A stretch of 52,915 bases of DNA from Acidobacteriota bacterium (lineage in GTDB: Bacteria > Acidobacteriota > Terriglobia > Terriglobales > Acidobacteriaceae). This document shows positions 23,479 to 32,107 of the stretch, in pieces; positions within the stretch are counted from its first letter, which is position 1, and each line of letters opens with the position of its first letter. Both the position numbers and the translations under genes were made by a program. The notes beneath the pieces were generated by a model. The model saw only the letters and a list, made by a program, of their open reading frames with translations. It was not told the origin of the DNA and made no database searches. The stretch is from NCBI GenBank assembly GCA_019510535.1, contig JAEKKE010000156.1, forward strand, positions 1-52,915, read 5' to 3'.

Positions 23479-24891
23479 ATGAATTTGCGCCGAATCTTCA
23501 AGACGCTCTTCACGAACTTTCTAGGTCAAGGTGTCACGATCATCTCGCAGCTCATCGTGCCGCCGTTGTTTCTCCGGTCCTATTCCAACGGCATCATGGT
23601 CTACGGCGAATGGATTGCGCTTAGCGCCGCCGTCAGCTACCTCGGTACCCTCAACTACGGTATCCAGAACTACTCCAACAACCAGATGTCGATCCTGTAC
23701 AACAGCGGCGACATTGAGGGCGCCAAGAATGTCCAGGGCGCGGCGCTGCGGCTGCTGGTTGGGTTCTTTACGCTTTTTGCCATCGCCGGCCTGATCGTCT
23801 TTGTTCTGCCGATCTCGTCGTATCTGAACCTGAAGGTCGAAAGCCCGTTCCAGAACTCTCTAGCGCTATACCTGCTGATCTTGCAGATCGCCCTGAACAT
23901 GCTGTTCAGCCTGATGACTAACAGCTACATGGTCGTAGGCCAACTGCACCGCGGAAACTACTGGGCCAGTGCACAGCGACTGTTCTCCATCGTATGTATT
24001 GCAGTGACCGTGAAGATGCACGGTTCGTTCCCAGCCGTCGCCGGGGCGCAGTTGGGGGCCTTCTTTACCTTCCTGATCCTGGTGATGATCGATATGCGTC
24101 GGAATGCGCCGATCCTTCTGCCGTCACTGCGGTACGGCAGCATGGAGCATGTCCGGGCGATCATCAAACCCAGCGGCCACTTTCTGCTGATCGCCCTGGC
24201 GGGCTTTCTTACATGGCAGGGTCCCATCATCATCATCCAGCGCATGCTTGGCCCGGCGGCCGTGGCCACCTTCGCCCTGGTGCGCGTGGTCTTCCAGATG
24301 GCTCGGCAGATCCTCTCGATTGCCAGCTCCACCATCTCTCAGGACATCACCATGCTCTTCGGCAAGCGCGACTGGAATGCCCTCCATAAGCTTTACGACC
24401 TTTCGGAGCGCGTCGTCCTCTTCCTGACGCCAATCGTGACTATCGGAAGTTTCCTGATGTGCCCGTTCCTCTTTACGGTCTGGCTGCACAAACGGAACCT
24501 GTACGACCCTAAGTATCTCGTCATGTTGGGTGTGTCCCTCCCGATCATGAAGATGTACAGCCTTACGGGCTTCATCCTCTGCTGGCTGATTTGGGAGATT
24601 ATCCAGACCTATGCTGTCGTTCGCTTCAACGAAGACATCTTCCCACCCGAATACAAGGTCAGCCTGCAGCCGATTACCCGGCTTGCCATCTTTATGGGCG
24701 TCGCGTTCGCCCTGTCGTTCTACCCATCCAAGCTCGAGGTCAACTGGTCGCTCTCGGCGGTTGTAGGTTTCTCCTGCGCCACGGTTCTGCTGTTTGGGGC
24801 TGCTGCATACGCCTACTTCGGAATTGGTGAATTGAAAGAGATCCTGCAGCAACGGATCAGAAACCGGTTTCTCAAGACTCGCTCCGCCTGA
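23479..24891 (+). CDS. Polysaccharide (Wzx/MOP-family) flippase-like membrane protein
   Basis: 470 residues from ATG 23479 (MNLRRIFKTLF); an in-frame TTG lies 18 bases upstream. About twelve hydrophobic helices with the N-terminal pattern of lipopolysaccharide/O-antigen translocases (LGQGVTIISQLIVPPLFLRSY...YGEWIALSAAVSYLGTLNYGIQNY). MOP flippases move lipid-linked oligosaccharides across the inner membrane. The glycosyltransferase gene follows after 10 bases. No polymerase, ligase or initiating transferase is nearby, so this is a partial surface-glycan pair. Confidence 0.85.
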   Translation: MNLRRIFKTLFTNFLGQGVTIISQLIVPPLFLRSYSNGIMVYGEWIALSAAVSYLGTLNYGIQNYSNNQMSILYNSGDIEGAKNVQGAALRLLVGFFTLFAIAGLIVFVLPISSYLNLKVESPFQNSLALYLLILQIALNMLFSLMTNSYMVVGQLHRGNYWASAQRLFSIVCIAVTVKMHGSFPAVAGAQLGAFFTFLILVMIDMRRNAPILLPSLRYGSMEHVRAIIKPSGHFLLIALAGFLTWQGPIIIIQRMLGPAAVATFALVRVVFQMARQILSIASSTISQDITMLFGKRDWNALHKLYDLSERVVLFLTPIVTIGSFLMCPFLFTVWLHKRNLYDPKYLVMLGVSLPIMKMYSLTGFILCWLIWEIIQTYAVVRFNEDIFPPEYKVSLQPITRLAIFMGVAFALSFYPSKLEVNWSLSAVVGFSCATVLLFGAAAYAYFGIGELKEILQQRIRNRFLKTRSA

Positions 24892-24901
24892 AAGAAAAAC
24901 G

Positions 24902-26044
24902 ATGATGTTGACGCGACTATTTCTTGGGAGCAGCCGCCTGTGCGCACGGATGGGGTGGTGGACCATAGCGGTGGCGAGCCTGGTCTACGCCGGTCCCCTT
25001 CCGTCGCTTGCTGCCTTCGACCGCGGCAGACTCTCCTATGCCCTTCTGCTCTCCAGGAAGAGCGGCACATCCCAGACGCTCTTTGAACGGCTACTGAAGC
25101 GTGACTTCGGCAAAGACGCAGCGATCGATATCGAGATCGCCGAAATGGCCATGCGGCTTGGCAACCCCTCTTTGGGGAGGGATCTGTTGCAAAAGGTCGC
25201 CCAACGTGACCAGGGGCACGCCGCCGTAGTCGCTGAGACAATGCACCGGTACCTTACCCAGATCCTTGATGGGACGGTTTCCGATACCCTTCACCGGCAG
25301 ATCGAGGCGCTCGCGCTCGGATCCGGCAGCCGCGTAACGATTATCACGCTCAGCGGTCACTATCTGGAGATGTTCGAGCTCTGGAAGGAACAGGCGCTGA
25401 AATACGTCGACCAGCGTTTTCTGGTGATTGCTCTCGACAGCGAAGCAGTCGAGATAGCTTCGCGTTTGGAATGTTGCCGCGTTCTGGACATCTCCTCCTA
25501 CTTCCTCTTCGATGCCAACGGTAAGATCAATCCTCACAGTCGGCATCTGCTCTGGGTGCTGCGCTCGCTGATCCTGAAGACGCTGCTCGAACGCAGGCAT
25601 ACCGTCTACTCGATGGATATCGATGCGGTTGCGGTTGCTGATCTCGACACAATGCTTGCCACCCTGCCACAGGCCGATATCATTGCCCAGGAAGACTTTT
25701 CCATACCCATGGATGTGGCCCGCAAGCAGGGGTTCATCCTTTGCTGTGGCTTCATGGTCTTCCACCCCACAACAGCCACCCTGGCGTTTATGAAGCGCTT
25801 CGCCGATCAGGTGATTCTGGAACTTGATGACCAACTCGCGCTCAACCATCAGATCGCAGAGGCAGGCATCAGGGATATGGAAACACAGCCGACCCATCGC
25901 CGCTTCTCAGTGGATGGGGCGGTCATCGTCTGTCCGGACAAACAACGAGTCTCCCGGGATGTCTCCTACGGAACGGTGGTGCGCCACTTCCAGCAGCGGA
26001 ATGAGAGCATTGCGGAGCTTCGGCAGAAGCTGGGAATTGGGTAG
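24902..26044 (+). CDS. Nucleotide-diphospho-sugar transferase-like glycosyltransferase
   Basis: 380 residues. An N-terminal hydrophobic segment (about 19-37) may anchor or export it; residues 40-115 are helical. From about residue 140 a GT-A-like fold: VTIITLSGHYLEM, the DxD motif in YSMDIDAVAVADLD and the later FILCCGFMVFHPT and DDQLALNHQI segments, typical of the nucleotide-diphospho-sugar transferase family (as in plant GT77). Sugar donor and acceptor unknown. It starts 10 bases after the flippase stop and may glycosylate the exported glycan. ATG 24902 or 24905 may be used. Confidence 0.72.
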   Translation: MMLTRLFLGSSRLCARMGWWTIAVASLVYAGPLPSLAAFDRGRLSYALLLSRKSGTSQTLFERLLKRDFGKDAAIDIEIAEMAMRLGNPSLGRDLLQKVAQRDQGHAAVVAETMHRYLTQILDGTVSDTLHRQIEALALGSGSRVTIITLSGHYLEMFELWKEQALKYVDQRFLVIALDSEAVEIASRLECCRVLDISSYFLFDANGKINPHSRHLLWVLRSLILKTLLERRHTVYSMDIDAVAVADLDTMLATLPQADIIAQEDFSIPMDVARKQGFILCCGFMVFHPTTATLAFMKRFADQVILELDDQLALNHQIAEAGIRDMETQPTHRRFSVDGAVIVCPDKQRVSRDVSYGTVVRHFQQRNESIAELRQKLGIG

Positions 26045-26045
26045 T

Positions 26046-26267
26046 TTAGGAGGCGCCGCCGCCGACGAAGTGGACGATTTCGACCTTGTCATTGGTCTTC
26101 AGGAAAGTCTCTTCCCAGCTGCGGCGCGAGACGATCTCTTCATTGAGCTCAACCGCGACGCGATCGCCCTTGAGGCCTGACGCGCTGACTAAATCCCCAA
26201 CGGACGCGCCTTCGTTCAGATCCGGAAACTCTTTGCTCTTTCCATTGAGCGTAATCAGCAACGGCAT
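26046..26267 (-). CDS. thiS: Sulfur carrier protein ThiS
   Basis: 73 residues, beta-grasp fold: LITLNGKSKEF, VGDLVSASGL, VAVELNEEIV, WEETFLKTNDKVEIVHFVGGG. ThiS is adenylated and thiocarboxylated on its C-terminal glycine to give sulfur for the thiazole of thiamin. Here the protein does not end in Gly-Gly: the last residues are GGGAS. The stop codon is clear (TAA 26048-26046), so either the tail is trimmed or GG is not terminal in this lineage. 25 bases after thiD, same operon. Confidence 0.9.
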   Translation of the reverse strand: MPLLITLNGKSKEFPDLNEGASVGDLVSASGLKGDRVAVELNEEIVSRRSWEETFLKTNDKVEIVHFVGGGAS

Positions 26268-26292
26268 ATCTCTAGTTCTACCCTAATTGCGG

Positions 26293-27090
26293 CTATGGCT
26301 TCTGGGTAAGCGGCCACAGTAGGTTCAGCGGCCCCTTCCCGTGTCCGACCGCCGTGGCCCGCAGCATTCCCTGCCTGACGTATTCCTTAGCCGCTCCGGC
26401 AGCTTCCACTGGCAGCTTCCCCTCCACCAGGCCACACAGGAAGGCGCTCGAGAAGGCGCAGCCGGTGCCGTGAGTTGCGAGCGTAGCGATATGCTCACCG
26501 GCAAGCCAATGCCCCGCCGTGTCGTCGGGCAGCAGGACGTAGTCGTCCGGAGTTTTCAGATGGCCTCCGGTGGCAATGACGCCGACTCCGTACTGTTGCC
26601 CAAACGCAAGTGCGGCATTCTCAATCTCCCGGGGCGTAGCGACCGGAATGCCGGTTAGAAATGACAGCTCGTCGACATTCGGCGTTACCCAGTCGACGTG
26701 CTGCAGAACGCGTCGGAACGCGGCCATGGCCTCCGGGCTCAGTAAAGCTTTGCCCGAGCTGGATCGAAGGACCGTATCCAGGACTACCGGGCAGGCTAGC
26801 CGCTGAAGATACTCTGCGACGACCTCCACGACCGCCTCTGAGCCCAACATACCAATCTTGACGCCGGCGGGCGGCAGATCCTCATCAAGAACGTGCAGCG
26901 TCTCCGCCAGAACCGCCTGTTCTACCGGGTGAACGGACGCGACTCCGGTCGTGGACTGGACGGTCAACGCGGTGATGGCGCTTGTTCCAAAGAAGCCATG
27001 GGCGGCAAAGACGGCAAGGTCTGCTGTGATGCCCGCTCCAGATGAGGGGTCGTATCCGGCGATCGTAAGAAGGTTTTTCGAGAATTTCAG
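26293..27090 (-). CDS. thiD: Hydroxymethylpyrimidine (phosphate) kinase ThiD, CTG start
   Basis: Homology-like sequence runs upstream of the first common start codon (TTG 26967): the frame encodes KNLLTIAGYDPSSGAGI, the ThiD N-terminal substrate loop, followed by HGFFGTSAITALTVQSTTGV. No ATG, GTG or TTG exists between there and an in-frame stop at 27180. The best start is CTG 27090, 8 bases after GGAG (27102-27099), giving 265 residues, the normal ThiD length. The catalytic HGTGCAFSSA segment is intact. Phosphorylates HMP and HMP-phosphate for thiamin. First gene of thiD-thiS. ATT or another non-standard start is possible. Confidence 0.88.
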   Translation of the reverse strand: MKFSKNLLTIAGYDPSSGAGITADLAVFAAHGFFGTSAITALTVQSTTGVASVHPVEQAVLAETLHVLDEDLPPAGVKIGMLGSEAVVEVVAEYLQRLACPVVLDTVLRSSSGKALLSPEAMAAFRRVLQHVDWVTPNVDELSFLTGIPVATPREIENAALAFGQQYGVGVIATGGHLKTPDDYVLLPDDTAGHWLAGEHIATLATHGTGCAFSSAFLCGLVEGKLPVEAAGAAKEYVRQGMLRATAVGHGKGPLNLLWPLTQKP

Positions 27091-27300
27091 GGTCGCTTCT
27101 CCGCGATAAAAAGGCGAAAAAATCTGTGGAAAGATCCTTCCTGGCCAACTGAGGTTGGTACGGAAAGCATCCCTCTTTCAGTAGGCAATGTAGCACTGGG
27201 CCCCAGAATGACCGCAAAAGCTCCTGTGACCTCCGTTTTTCTATATCACGGCAAGGCCTAAGGAACAAGTCGATAAATGAAGGTAAGTCTCTGGGTTTGT

Positions 27301-27330
27301 TTGACTTAGCGTTTCAGGAAACTAGAAAAT
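27301..27330 (+). promoter_or_regulatory. Candidate promoter of rlpA
   Basis: TTGACT (27301-27306) is a near-consensus -35; GAAAAT (27325-27330) with an 18-bp spacer, or TAGAAA with 16, could be the -10. The rlpA ATG lies 20 bases further on. The rest of the divergent gap (27091-27300) has several short stems but no riboswitch consensus I recognise. Confidence 0.4.
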
Positions 27331-27349
27331 AACAGTGGAGCAAGAACGT

Positions 27350-27901
27350 ATGCAAGAAAAATTTTCTTCCCGGCTGCTGAACCGTATTCCACGCTTGCTG
27401 ACAGGAGTTGTGGCCTTCGGTTTGGGTGTTTCAGCAACAGCTACATCAGCCGCTCCGGCGGACGTTCCAGCGGATCCCCCTCGCGATCTCAACAAGGCGC
27501 CGAACGACGGCAAGATCCGTAAGGCGACTTCCAAGAAACCCTGGTACCAGACTGGCATAGCGTCCTGGTATGGTTCCGAGTTCCAGGGAAAGCCAACTGC
27601 CAACGGCGAGAGCTTCGACATGCACGGCCTGACCTGTGCCCACCGTACGCTTCCTTTGGGAAGCTGGGCGCGCATTACGAACCTCAAGACGAAGAAGTCC
27701 ATATTTGTTCGCGTGAACGACCGTGGCCCGCTGCTGGAAGATCGGATCGTCGACCTCTCCTACGCCGCTGCCCGCAAACTCGGGATCGCCGGCCTTGGCA
27801 AGGTTCGCATTGACCCGGTAAACGGCAGCAATCCGGACCAGGTTCGTGCTCTGGTGGCCCAGACAGCGTCAGTACAGCCGCTGTTGTTCGCCTCCCGCTA
27901 A
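27350..27901 (+). CDS. rlpA: RlpA-like septal ring lytic transglycosylase-family protein
   Basis: 183 residues from ATG 27350, 9 bases after GGAG; GTG 27335 is the other choice. Signal peptide/anchor about 8-36. The double-psi beta-barrel spans about 70-155: GIASWYGSEFQGKPTANGE, HRTLPLGSWARITN and VRVNDRGPLLEDRIVDLSYAAA with the conserved aspartate of the DPBB fold. RlpA cuts or binds denuded peptidoglycan at the septum. No SPOR domain, which many gammaproteobacterial RlpA proteins carry. Ten bases before pyrF, so co-transcription is likely. Confidence 0.9.
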   Translation: MQEKFSSRLLNRIPRLLTGVVAFGLGVSATATSAAPADVPADPPRDLNKAPNDGKIRKATSKKPWYQTGIASWYGSEFQGKPTANGESFDMHGLTCAHRTLPLGSWARITNLKTKKSIFVRVNDRGPLLEDRIVDLSYAAARKLGIAGLGKVRIDPVNGSNPDQVRALVAQTASVQPLLFASR

Positions 27902-27911
27902 AATCGAGAGC

Positions 27912-28646
27912 ATGAGCTCTCCACAGATTCAGCCCCTCGACCGCCTCATCCTCGCGCTGGATTATCCCACTCAGTCCGCAGCGCTCCCGGCGGTCGAGGC
28001 TCTTAACGGCCTCATCTCCTGGGTCAAGGTCGGACTGGAGCTCTATCTCGCCGAAGGGCGACCCGTCATTGATTCCTTTCTGCAGCACAAGCTCAACATC
28101 TTCCTCGACCTGAAACTCCACGACATCCCCAACACTGTGGCAGGAGCCGTTCGTTCCGTCTCCGGGTTGGGAGTTGGCCTGTTGACCCTGCACGCCTCCG
28201 GCGGACCCCAGATGCTGGAAGCCGCAGCGAATGCCGCAGCGAAGATTCCCGGAGCTCCCAAGCTGCTGGCAGTCACCGTGCTTACCAGCATGGACCGTAG
28301 CCAGCTCGCTGCAACCGGGATTACCCGCACACCGGCCGAGCAGGTCGCTCTCCTGGGGAAGATGGCGATCAATGCCGGTGTAGATGGTCTGGTCTGCTCC
28401 GGCGAAGAGATTGCGCTGCTGCGCGAGACCATTGGCGATGAGCCGCTGCTCATTGTTCCCGGTATCCGCCCCGCCAGCTCTGAAGCTGGGGATCAGAGGC
28501 GCGTCGTTACACCGGCGTCTGCCATCCGTTCCGGAGCGAGCAAGCTGGTGGTGGGTCGCCCGATCACCCAGGCGACGGATCCGGCGTCAGCGGTCCGTTC
28601 CATCCTGAACGAGATCGATTCCTCCCTTCCTGCGCTTCGGCCTTAA
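27912..28646 (+). CDS. pyrF: Orotidine-5'-phosphate decarboxylase
   Basis: 244 residues from ATG 27912 (MSSPQIQPLDRLILALDYP); the frame is open further upstream but overlaps rlpA. Final step of UMP synthesis. The catalytic DLKLHDIPNT motif (Asp, Lys, Asp) and phosphate-binding VPGIRP and VVGRPIT are present. Followed 6 bases later by a strong terminator hairpin. Confidence 0.97.
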   Translation: MSSPQIQPLDRLILALDYPTQSAALPAVEALNGLISWVKVGLELYLAEGRPVIDSFLQHKLNIFLDLKLHDIPNTVAGAVRSVSGLGVGLLTLHASGGPQMLEAAANAAAKIPGAPKLLAVTVLTSMDRSQLAATGITRTPAEQVALLGKMAINAGVDGLVCSGEEIALLRETIGDEPLLIVPGIRPASSEAGDQRRVVTPASAIRSGASKLVVGRPITQATDPASAVRSILNEIDSSLPALRP

Positions 28647-28652
28647 ATGACA

Positions 28653-28674
28653 AAACCCGGCAAAGGCCGGGTTT
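28653..28674. terminator. Terminator hairpin after pyrF
   Basis: AAACCCGGC (28653-28661) and GCCGGGTTT (28666-28674) form a perfect 9-bp stem with loop AAAG, followed by GTGTTTT. It can also serve the convergent zinc-ribbon gene, since an A-run precedes it. Confidence 0.85.
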
Positions 28675-28697
28675 GTGTTTTGAACCTCAAGCGTTGC

Positions 28698-28877
28698 TTA
28701 GAGCTTCTCGTAGAAGTCGCACGCAGAGCAGGAGATATAGACACCACCGGGAACATTGCGCTCACGGTCCTTGACGCGCTTCACGATACGCGTGGGCTTG
28801 GAGCACTTCGGGCAATCCGTGCTCTTGGAGGTGTCCATCACCTTCTTACGATCTGCAGTCTTGGCAATCTTTGCCAT
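28698..28877 (-). CDS. Small zinc-ribbon protein
   Basis: 59 residues from ATG 28877, with AAGGAGC just upstream. A Lys/Asp-rich N-terminus is followed by two CxxC knuckles, CPKC and CSAC, about 24 residues apart, forming a single zinc ribbon. The family resembles short topoisomerase-like or ribosome-associated zinc ribbons, but a function cannot be assigned. It is convergent with pyrF and 154 bases from the next upstream gene, so probably monocistronic. Confidence 0.85.
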   Translation of the reverse strand: MAKIAKTADRKKVMDTSKSTDCPKCSKPTRIVKRVKDRERNVPGGVYISCSACDFYEKL

Positions 28878-29031
28878 GGTAGCTCCTTCATCTTCGGGCC
28901 AGGCCACGAAGAAAATGTCTCATCGTTCGCCCCATCGCAGACACGCGAAATCGCTATCTGCTTGTATCCTGCCCCAATCCCGCATTGTGCGTTGGAAAAG
29001 GAACCCGCTCGGGCGAGCGATCGTTTCTATC

Positions 29032-30120
29032 TTACCTCAAGTTGGACTGAAGCTGTTGCTCAGGCTTGTCCTGCTGATCCTTCTTGTCTGGAGGCAATTG
29101 CACCAGAGAGGGAGAGCCGGGTACAGTCTGCTGTTCTCCGTCACGCCGCAGCGAAGGAGGAGGCGCCTGTTTGCCGCTTCCCTCTTCATTTGGCTTGGCG
29201 TCACCCAAGGCAACCGTCCGGACGGCATCTGGATTGATATAGCCGGCCATCTCGTCCTTGTCATGCACCTCGATCGGCTTACCCAGCTCCGCAACCTTGA
29301 TCATCACGACACGATCACCGACAAAACGGACAAAGCGGATTGTCTGCGGGGTGCGGCCGTAGATCCACTCCTCGTACTTGTTGCCGCTCGCGTCATCGAT
29401 CTTTTCCCGAACCTTCATTACCGGTTGCCCCAGCGCAGCAAGCACCATCCGATGATTCATGCCGACCAGGACGCGATGATCAGCGACGGCAAGCTTCAGC
29501 GGTTCCGGCAAGGTATTGGCATATGCCTCTTCACTGGTCTTCACACCAAAGTCAATGACTGGCTCCAACAGGCTCTTGACCTCGGCGGGGGTAAGATCAG
29601 GGATGAATTTTTCGAAGGCGAGCGTGATCCGCGAGCCCGTCGGCTGGTCTTCCGGGGCGACGACGTTGTTGTCGTTGAACTGCACATGCGAAAGCCAACG
29701 GTGCTTCTTGAAGGGGCCGCCGTCCAGATCAATGATGAGGCGGTCCTTCTCAAAGTGCAGGTTCGTCACGACGACCCGGTCTCCGGCCTGCGCAGAGATG
29801 CCCTTCTTATAAAGAGCGTCACGGATAGCGTCTGAGTCCGGAGAGAGCGTGCCATTGGCCTGCAGGGTCAGTCCCTGACCACCCATCGGCAAAGCCCGGT
29901 GGGCGAAACCCTGTTCCGCTTCGAGCATGCGCAGGAGATCTCGCCGGCCTCGCTCTGTCAACGGCTGGGACGGCAGCTCGACCCTTGTGGGATGAAATTC
30001 TGTGACCATGCCGTCGGTAGCGGTGTTTTTGCCAACGACAAATACCTGTCCCTGTGCCGCCGGTAGCCAGAGGGCGGCCAGCGAAGCTGCTACCACCCAA
30101 TACTGTGCCCGCGATGCCAT
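29032..30120 (-). CDS. Secreted protein of unknown function
   Basis: 362 residues with a signal peptide (1-24, ends AQGQ). No family recognised. It contains alternating strand-like segments, a central region (DRLIIDLDGGPFKKHRW), and a stretch about 230-275 (HRMVLAALGQPVMKVRE...EEWIYGRTPQTIRFVRFVGDRVV) that resembles a BamE/SmpA-like sub-domain in order of motifs, which is weak. The C-terminal 50 residues are Gln/Pro/Asp/Lys-rich and probably disordered. It lies 67 bases after the CPBP gene on the same strand, at the end of the DUF885-doxX-accA-CPBP run. Confidence 0.8.
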   Translation of the reverse strand: MASRAQYWVVAASLAALWLPAAQGQVFVVGKNTATDGMVTEFHPTRVELPSQPLTERGRRDLLRMLEAEQGFAHRALPMGGQGLTLQANGTLSPDSDAIRDALYKKGISAQAGDRVVVTNLHFEKDRLIIDLDGGPFKKHRWLSHVQFNDNNVVAPEDQPTGSRITLAFEKFIPDLTPAEVKSLLEPVIDFGVKTSEEAYANTLPEPLKLAVADHRVLVGMNHRMVLAALGQPVMKVREKIDDASGNKYEEWIYGRTPQTIRFVRFVGDRVVMIKVAELGKPIEVHDKDEMAGYINPDAVRTVALGDAKPNEEGSGKQAPPPSLRRDGEQQTVPGSPSLVQLPPDKKDQQDKPEQQLQSNLR

Positions 30121-30187
30121 GGAGGTGTTACCTCAAGTTACCAGCATCTTGCGCCTTCCCTGAGGGGCTTGGCAAGTCAGCGTTTTG

Positions 30188-31246
30188 TCATTTTTCCCCG
30201 GATGGGAAATCTGATTGTTCGGCAGCCCGAGGTGCAACTGGCAAGGGTGCAGAAGCCGGCATGATCTGGATGAGTGCTGCTTGTTTTGCGGCAGCTTCAG
30301 CCTCCATGGCAGCATGCTGTGGCGGGGGCGGAGCGTCCATGGGGTACCCGCCGGCTACGATCGGATCAAACCTGTATTTCCAATTGAGGTCGCGGGTTAC
30401 CCCCACAACGACGGCGATGCCAGCCAGAACGACAAATGGCGCCAGCACCGACGCTTCAGGGCCGTAAAGTCCTCCCGTTAGCCAGAACGGAAGACCGGGA
30501 TGAGCCTGCACTACGCTCGAGAAATCCAGACCACTCACCGGAAGGCCGAAGAGAACACCCATGCTGGCATTCCAGCCGAAGTGCAGTCCCCAGGCCATCC
30601 AGAGACTGCGTGTCTGCAGATATGCCACCGACAGCATGATGCCCGCCAGCATGGTGACAAAGACTGCCGGCCAGCCTCCGTGGGGGTTATTCAGATGAAC
30701 CAGGCCAAAGACTGCAGCGAGCAATAAGGTAGCGACCGTCGGTCCAACGGCATCGCGAAGTCGTTGAAAAGCATAGCCGCGGAAGGCGACCTCTTCAACC
30801 AGAGCGGCGACCGCCAGCACGATCAGGTTATTCATGGTGAGCAGAATGGACCGGGCGCTCCACCAGAAAGTGAGGTCGAGCCTGCCGGAGAGCATGATAG
30901 GTAATACCAAGACCGTGATCAGTCCCCAGCCCGTAGCAACTCCCAGGGCGATCTCTTTGCCAAATCCTTCTCGCCGTATAAGCCCCATGGCCTTGATAGG
31001 ACTTTCCTGCCCATCGAGAAGCCGTCCCATGCCCCAAAAGCCGAGCAGCAGCAGGGCCAACCAGAATGTCCGGAAAAATAGTTCATGCGCCGAACTATCG
31101 ATATTCGACGTCGCCATGACGGCAATGATCTTGGAAGCAAAGACCCAGACGGTGCCAAAGACAAAGCGCACGGCTGCGCTGCCCCGAGTCTGGCCTCCAA
31201 AGAGCCCACCGGGGCCACGCATACGGTCCTGGGTCTGCAAAGTCAT
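30188..31246 (-). CDS. CPBP-family intramembrane glutamic endopeptidase
   Basis: 352 residues with about eight TM helices. The CPBP (Abi/Rce1) catalytic motifs are all visible: EEVAFRG (E151, E152, R156), GLVHLNN (H184) and LHFGWN (H222, N226). Such proteases act within the membrane on prenylated or other membrane peptides. The last 60 residues are Ala/Pro-rich and cytoplasmic or disordered (PPPPQHAAMEAEAAAKQA). 15 bases after accA, so co-transcribed with it. Substrate unknown. Confidence 0.9.
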   Translation of the reverse strand: MTLQTQDRMRGPGGLFGGQTRGSAAVRFVFGTVWVFASKIIAVMATSNIDSSAHELFFRTFWLALLLLGFWGMGRLLDGQESPIKAMGLIRREGFGKEIALGVATGWGLITVLVLPIMLSGRLDLTFWWSARSILLTMNNLIVLAVAALVEEVAFRGYAFQRLRDAVGPTVATLLLAAVFGLVHLNNPHGGWPAVFVTMLAGIMLSVAYLQTRSLWMAWGLHFGWNASMGVLFGLPVSGLDFSSVVQAHPGLPFWLTGGLYGPEASVLAPFVVLAGIAVVVGVTRDLNWKYRFDPIVAGGYPMDAPPPPQHAAMEAEAAAKQAALIQIMPASAPLPVAPRAAEQSDFPSGEK

Positions 31247-31261
31247 CGTGGCAAACGCAGC

Positions 31262-32107
31262 TTAGGAGGCTACCTCAAAGAACTGGGCCATGTTGCGGAA
31301 CTTGCTGTAGCGTTGGGCCAGCAAGTCATCAACGCTGAGTGCACGAAGGTGGGCCAGATTGACTTCCAGGCGGTCGTTCAGAAGGGAGACCGAATAGGCG
31401 GGATCGTTCTGTGAGCCACCCTCCGGCTCAGCAACGATTTCGTCAACGCAGCCCAGCCGCATCACATCATCTGCGGTGTATTTCAGCGCCTCTGCTGCCT
31501 TCTGCTTTTTGGTTGCATCCTTCCACATGATGGACGCCGCACCCTCGGGAGAGATCACCGAGTACATGGCGTTCTCGAGCATCAGTACCCGATCGGCCAC
31601 AGCCAGCGCGAGTGCTCCCCCGGAGCCTCCCTCACCCGTGATAGTAGCCAGGATCGGCACGCGCAGACGAGCCATCTCGATCAGATTCCGGGCGATGGCC
31701 TCGGCCTGGCCACGTTCCTCCGCGCCGAGGCCTGGATTTGCGCCAGCCAGGTCGATGAAGGTGAAGACCGGGCGGCCAAACTTCTCAGCCAGTTTCATGG
31801 CGCGCAGTGCCTTGCGGTATCCCTCTGGGTCGGGACTGCCGAACTTGCGCAGCATGCGCTCCTTCAGAGTGCGGCCCTTCAGGTTGCAGATGACCATGAC
31901 CTCTTCCCCGTGAAAACGGGCCATACCGGCTGCCATGGCGGGGTCATCGCCGAAGGCACGGTCTCCGTGGATCTCGCTGAAGTCGGTAAAGAGTGCCTGG
32001 ATAAAGTCCATCGGGTATGGGCGCTGGGGATGCCGCGCCATCTCAGTCCTTCGCCATGCCTCAGACGTCTCTGCCACGGCGGGCTTTGCTGCCTCAAAAT
32101 CTGCCAT
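31262..32107 (-). CDS. accA: Acetyl-CoA carboxylase carboxyltransferase subunit alpha
   Basis: 281 residues, about 40 shorter at the N-terminus than the E. coli subunit (319). Crotonase-like core with FTFIDLAGANPGLGAEERGQ, the oxyanion-forming GEGGSGGALALAVAD and SVISPEGAASIMWKD. It transfers carboxylate from biotin to acetyl-CoA, the first step of fatty-acid synthesis; the beta subunit (accD) is not in the window. The start overlaps the doxX stop (TGATG). Confidence 0.96.
   Translation of the reverse strand: MADFEAAKPAVAETSEAWRRTEMARHPQRPYPMDFIQALFTDFSEIHGDRAFGDDPAMAAGMARFHGEEVMVICNLKGRTLKERMLRKFGSPDPEGYRKALRAMKLAEKFGRPVFTFIDLAGANPGLGAEERGQAEAIARNLIEMARLRVPILATITGEGGSGGALALAVADRVLMLENAMYSVISPEGAASIMWKDATKKQKAAEALKYTADDVMRLGCVDEIVAEPEGGSQNDPAYSVSLLNDRLEVNLAHLRALSVDDLLAQRYSKFRNMAQFFEVAS

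Noticed and set aside
26293..26967. thiD as a pseudogene lacking its N-terminus
   Set aside because: The missing N-terminus is encoded in frame upstream; only a standard start codon is absent.
27091..27349. TPP riboswitch before thiD, or a c-di-GMP/c-di-AMP riboswitch before rlpA
   Set aside because: Short stems occur, and pieces such as CCTAAGG and GCAAAAGC recall c-di-GMP aptamers, but the conserved cores and their order are missing on both strands. A covariance-model scan would settle it.
28756..29835. 359-codon frame on the plus strand
   Set aside because: It overlaps the zinc-ribbon gene and the secreted protein gene on the minus strand, both with clear start signals, and has arginine-rich sequence without a fold.
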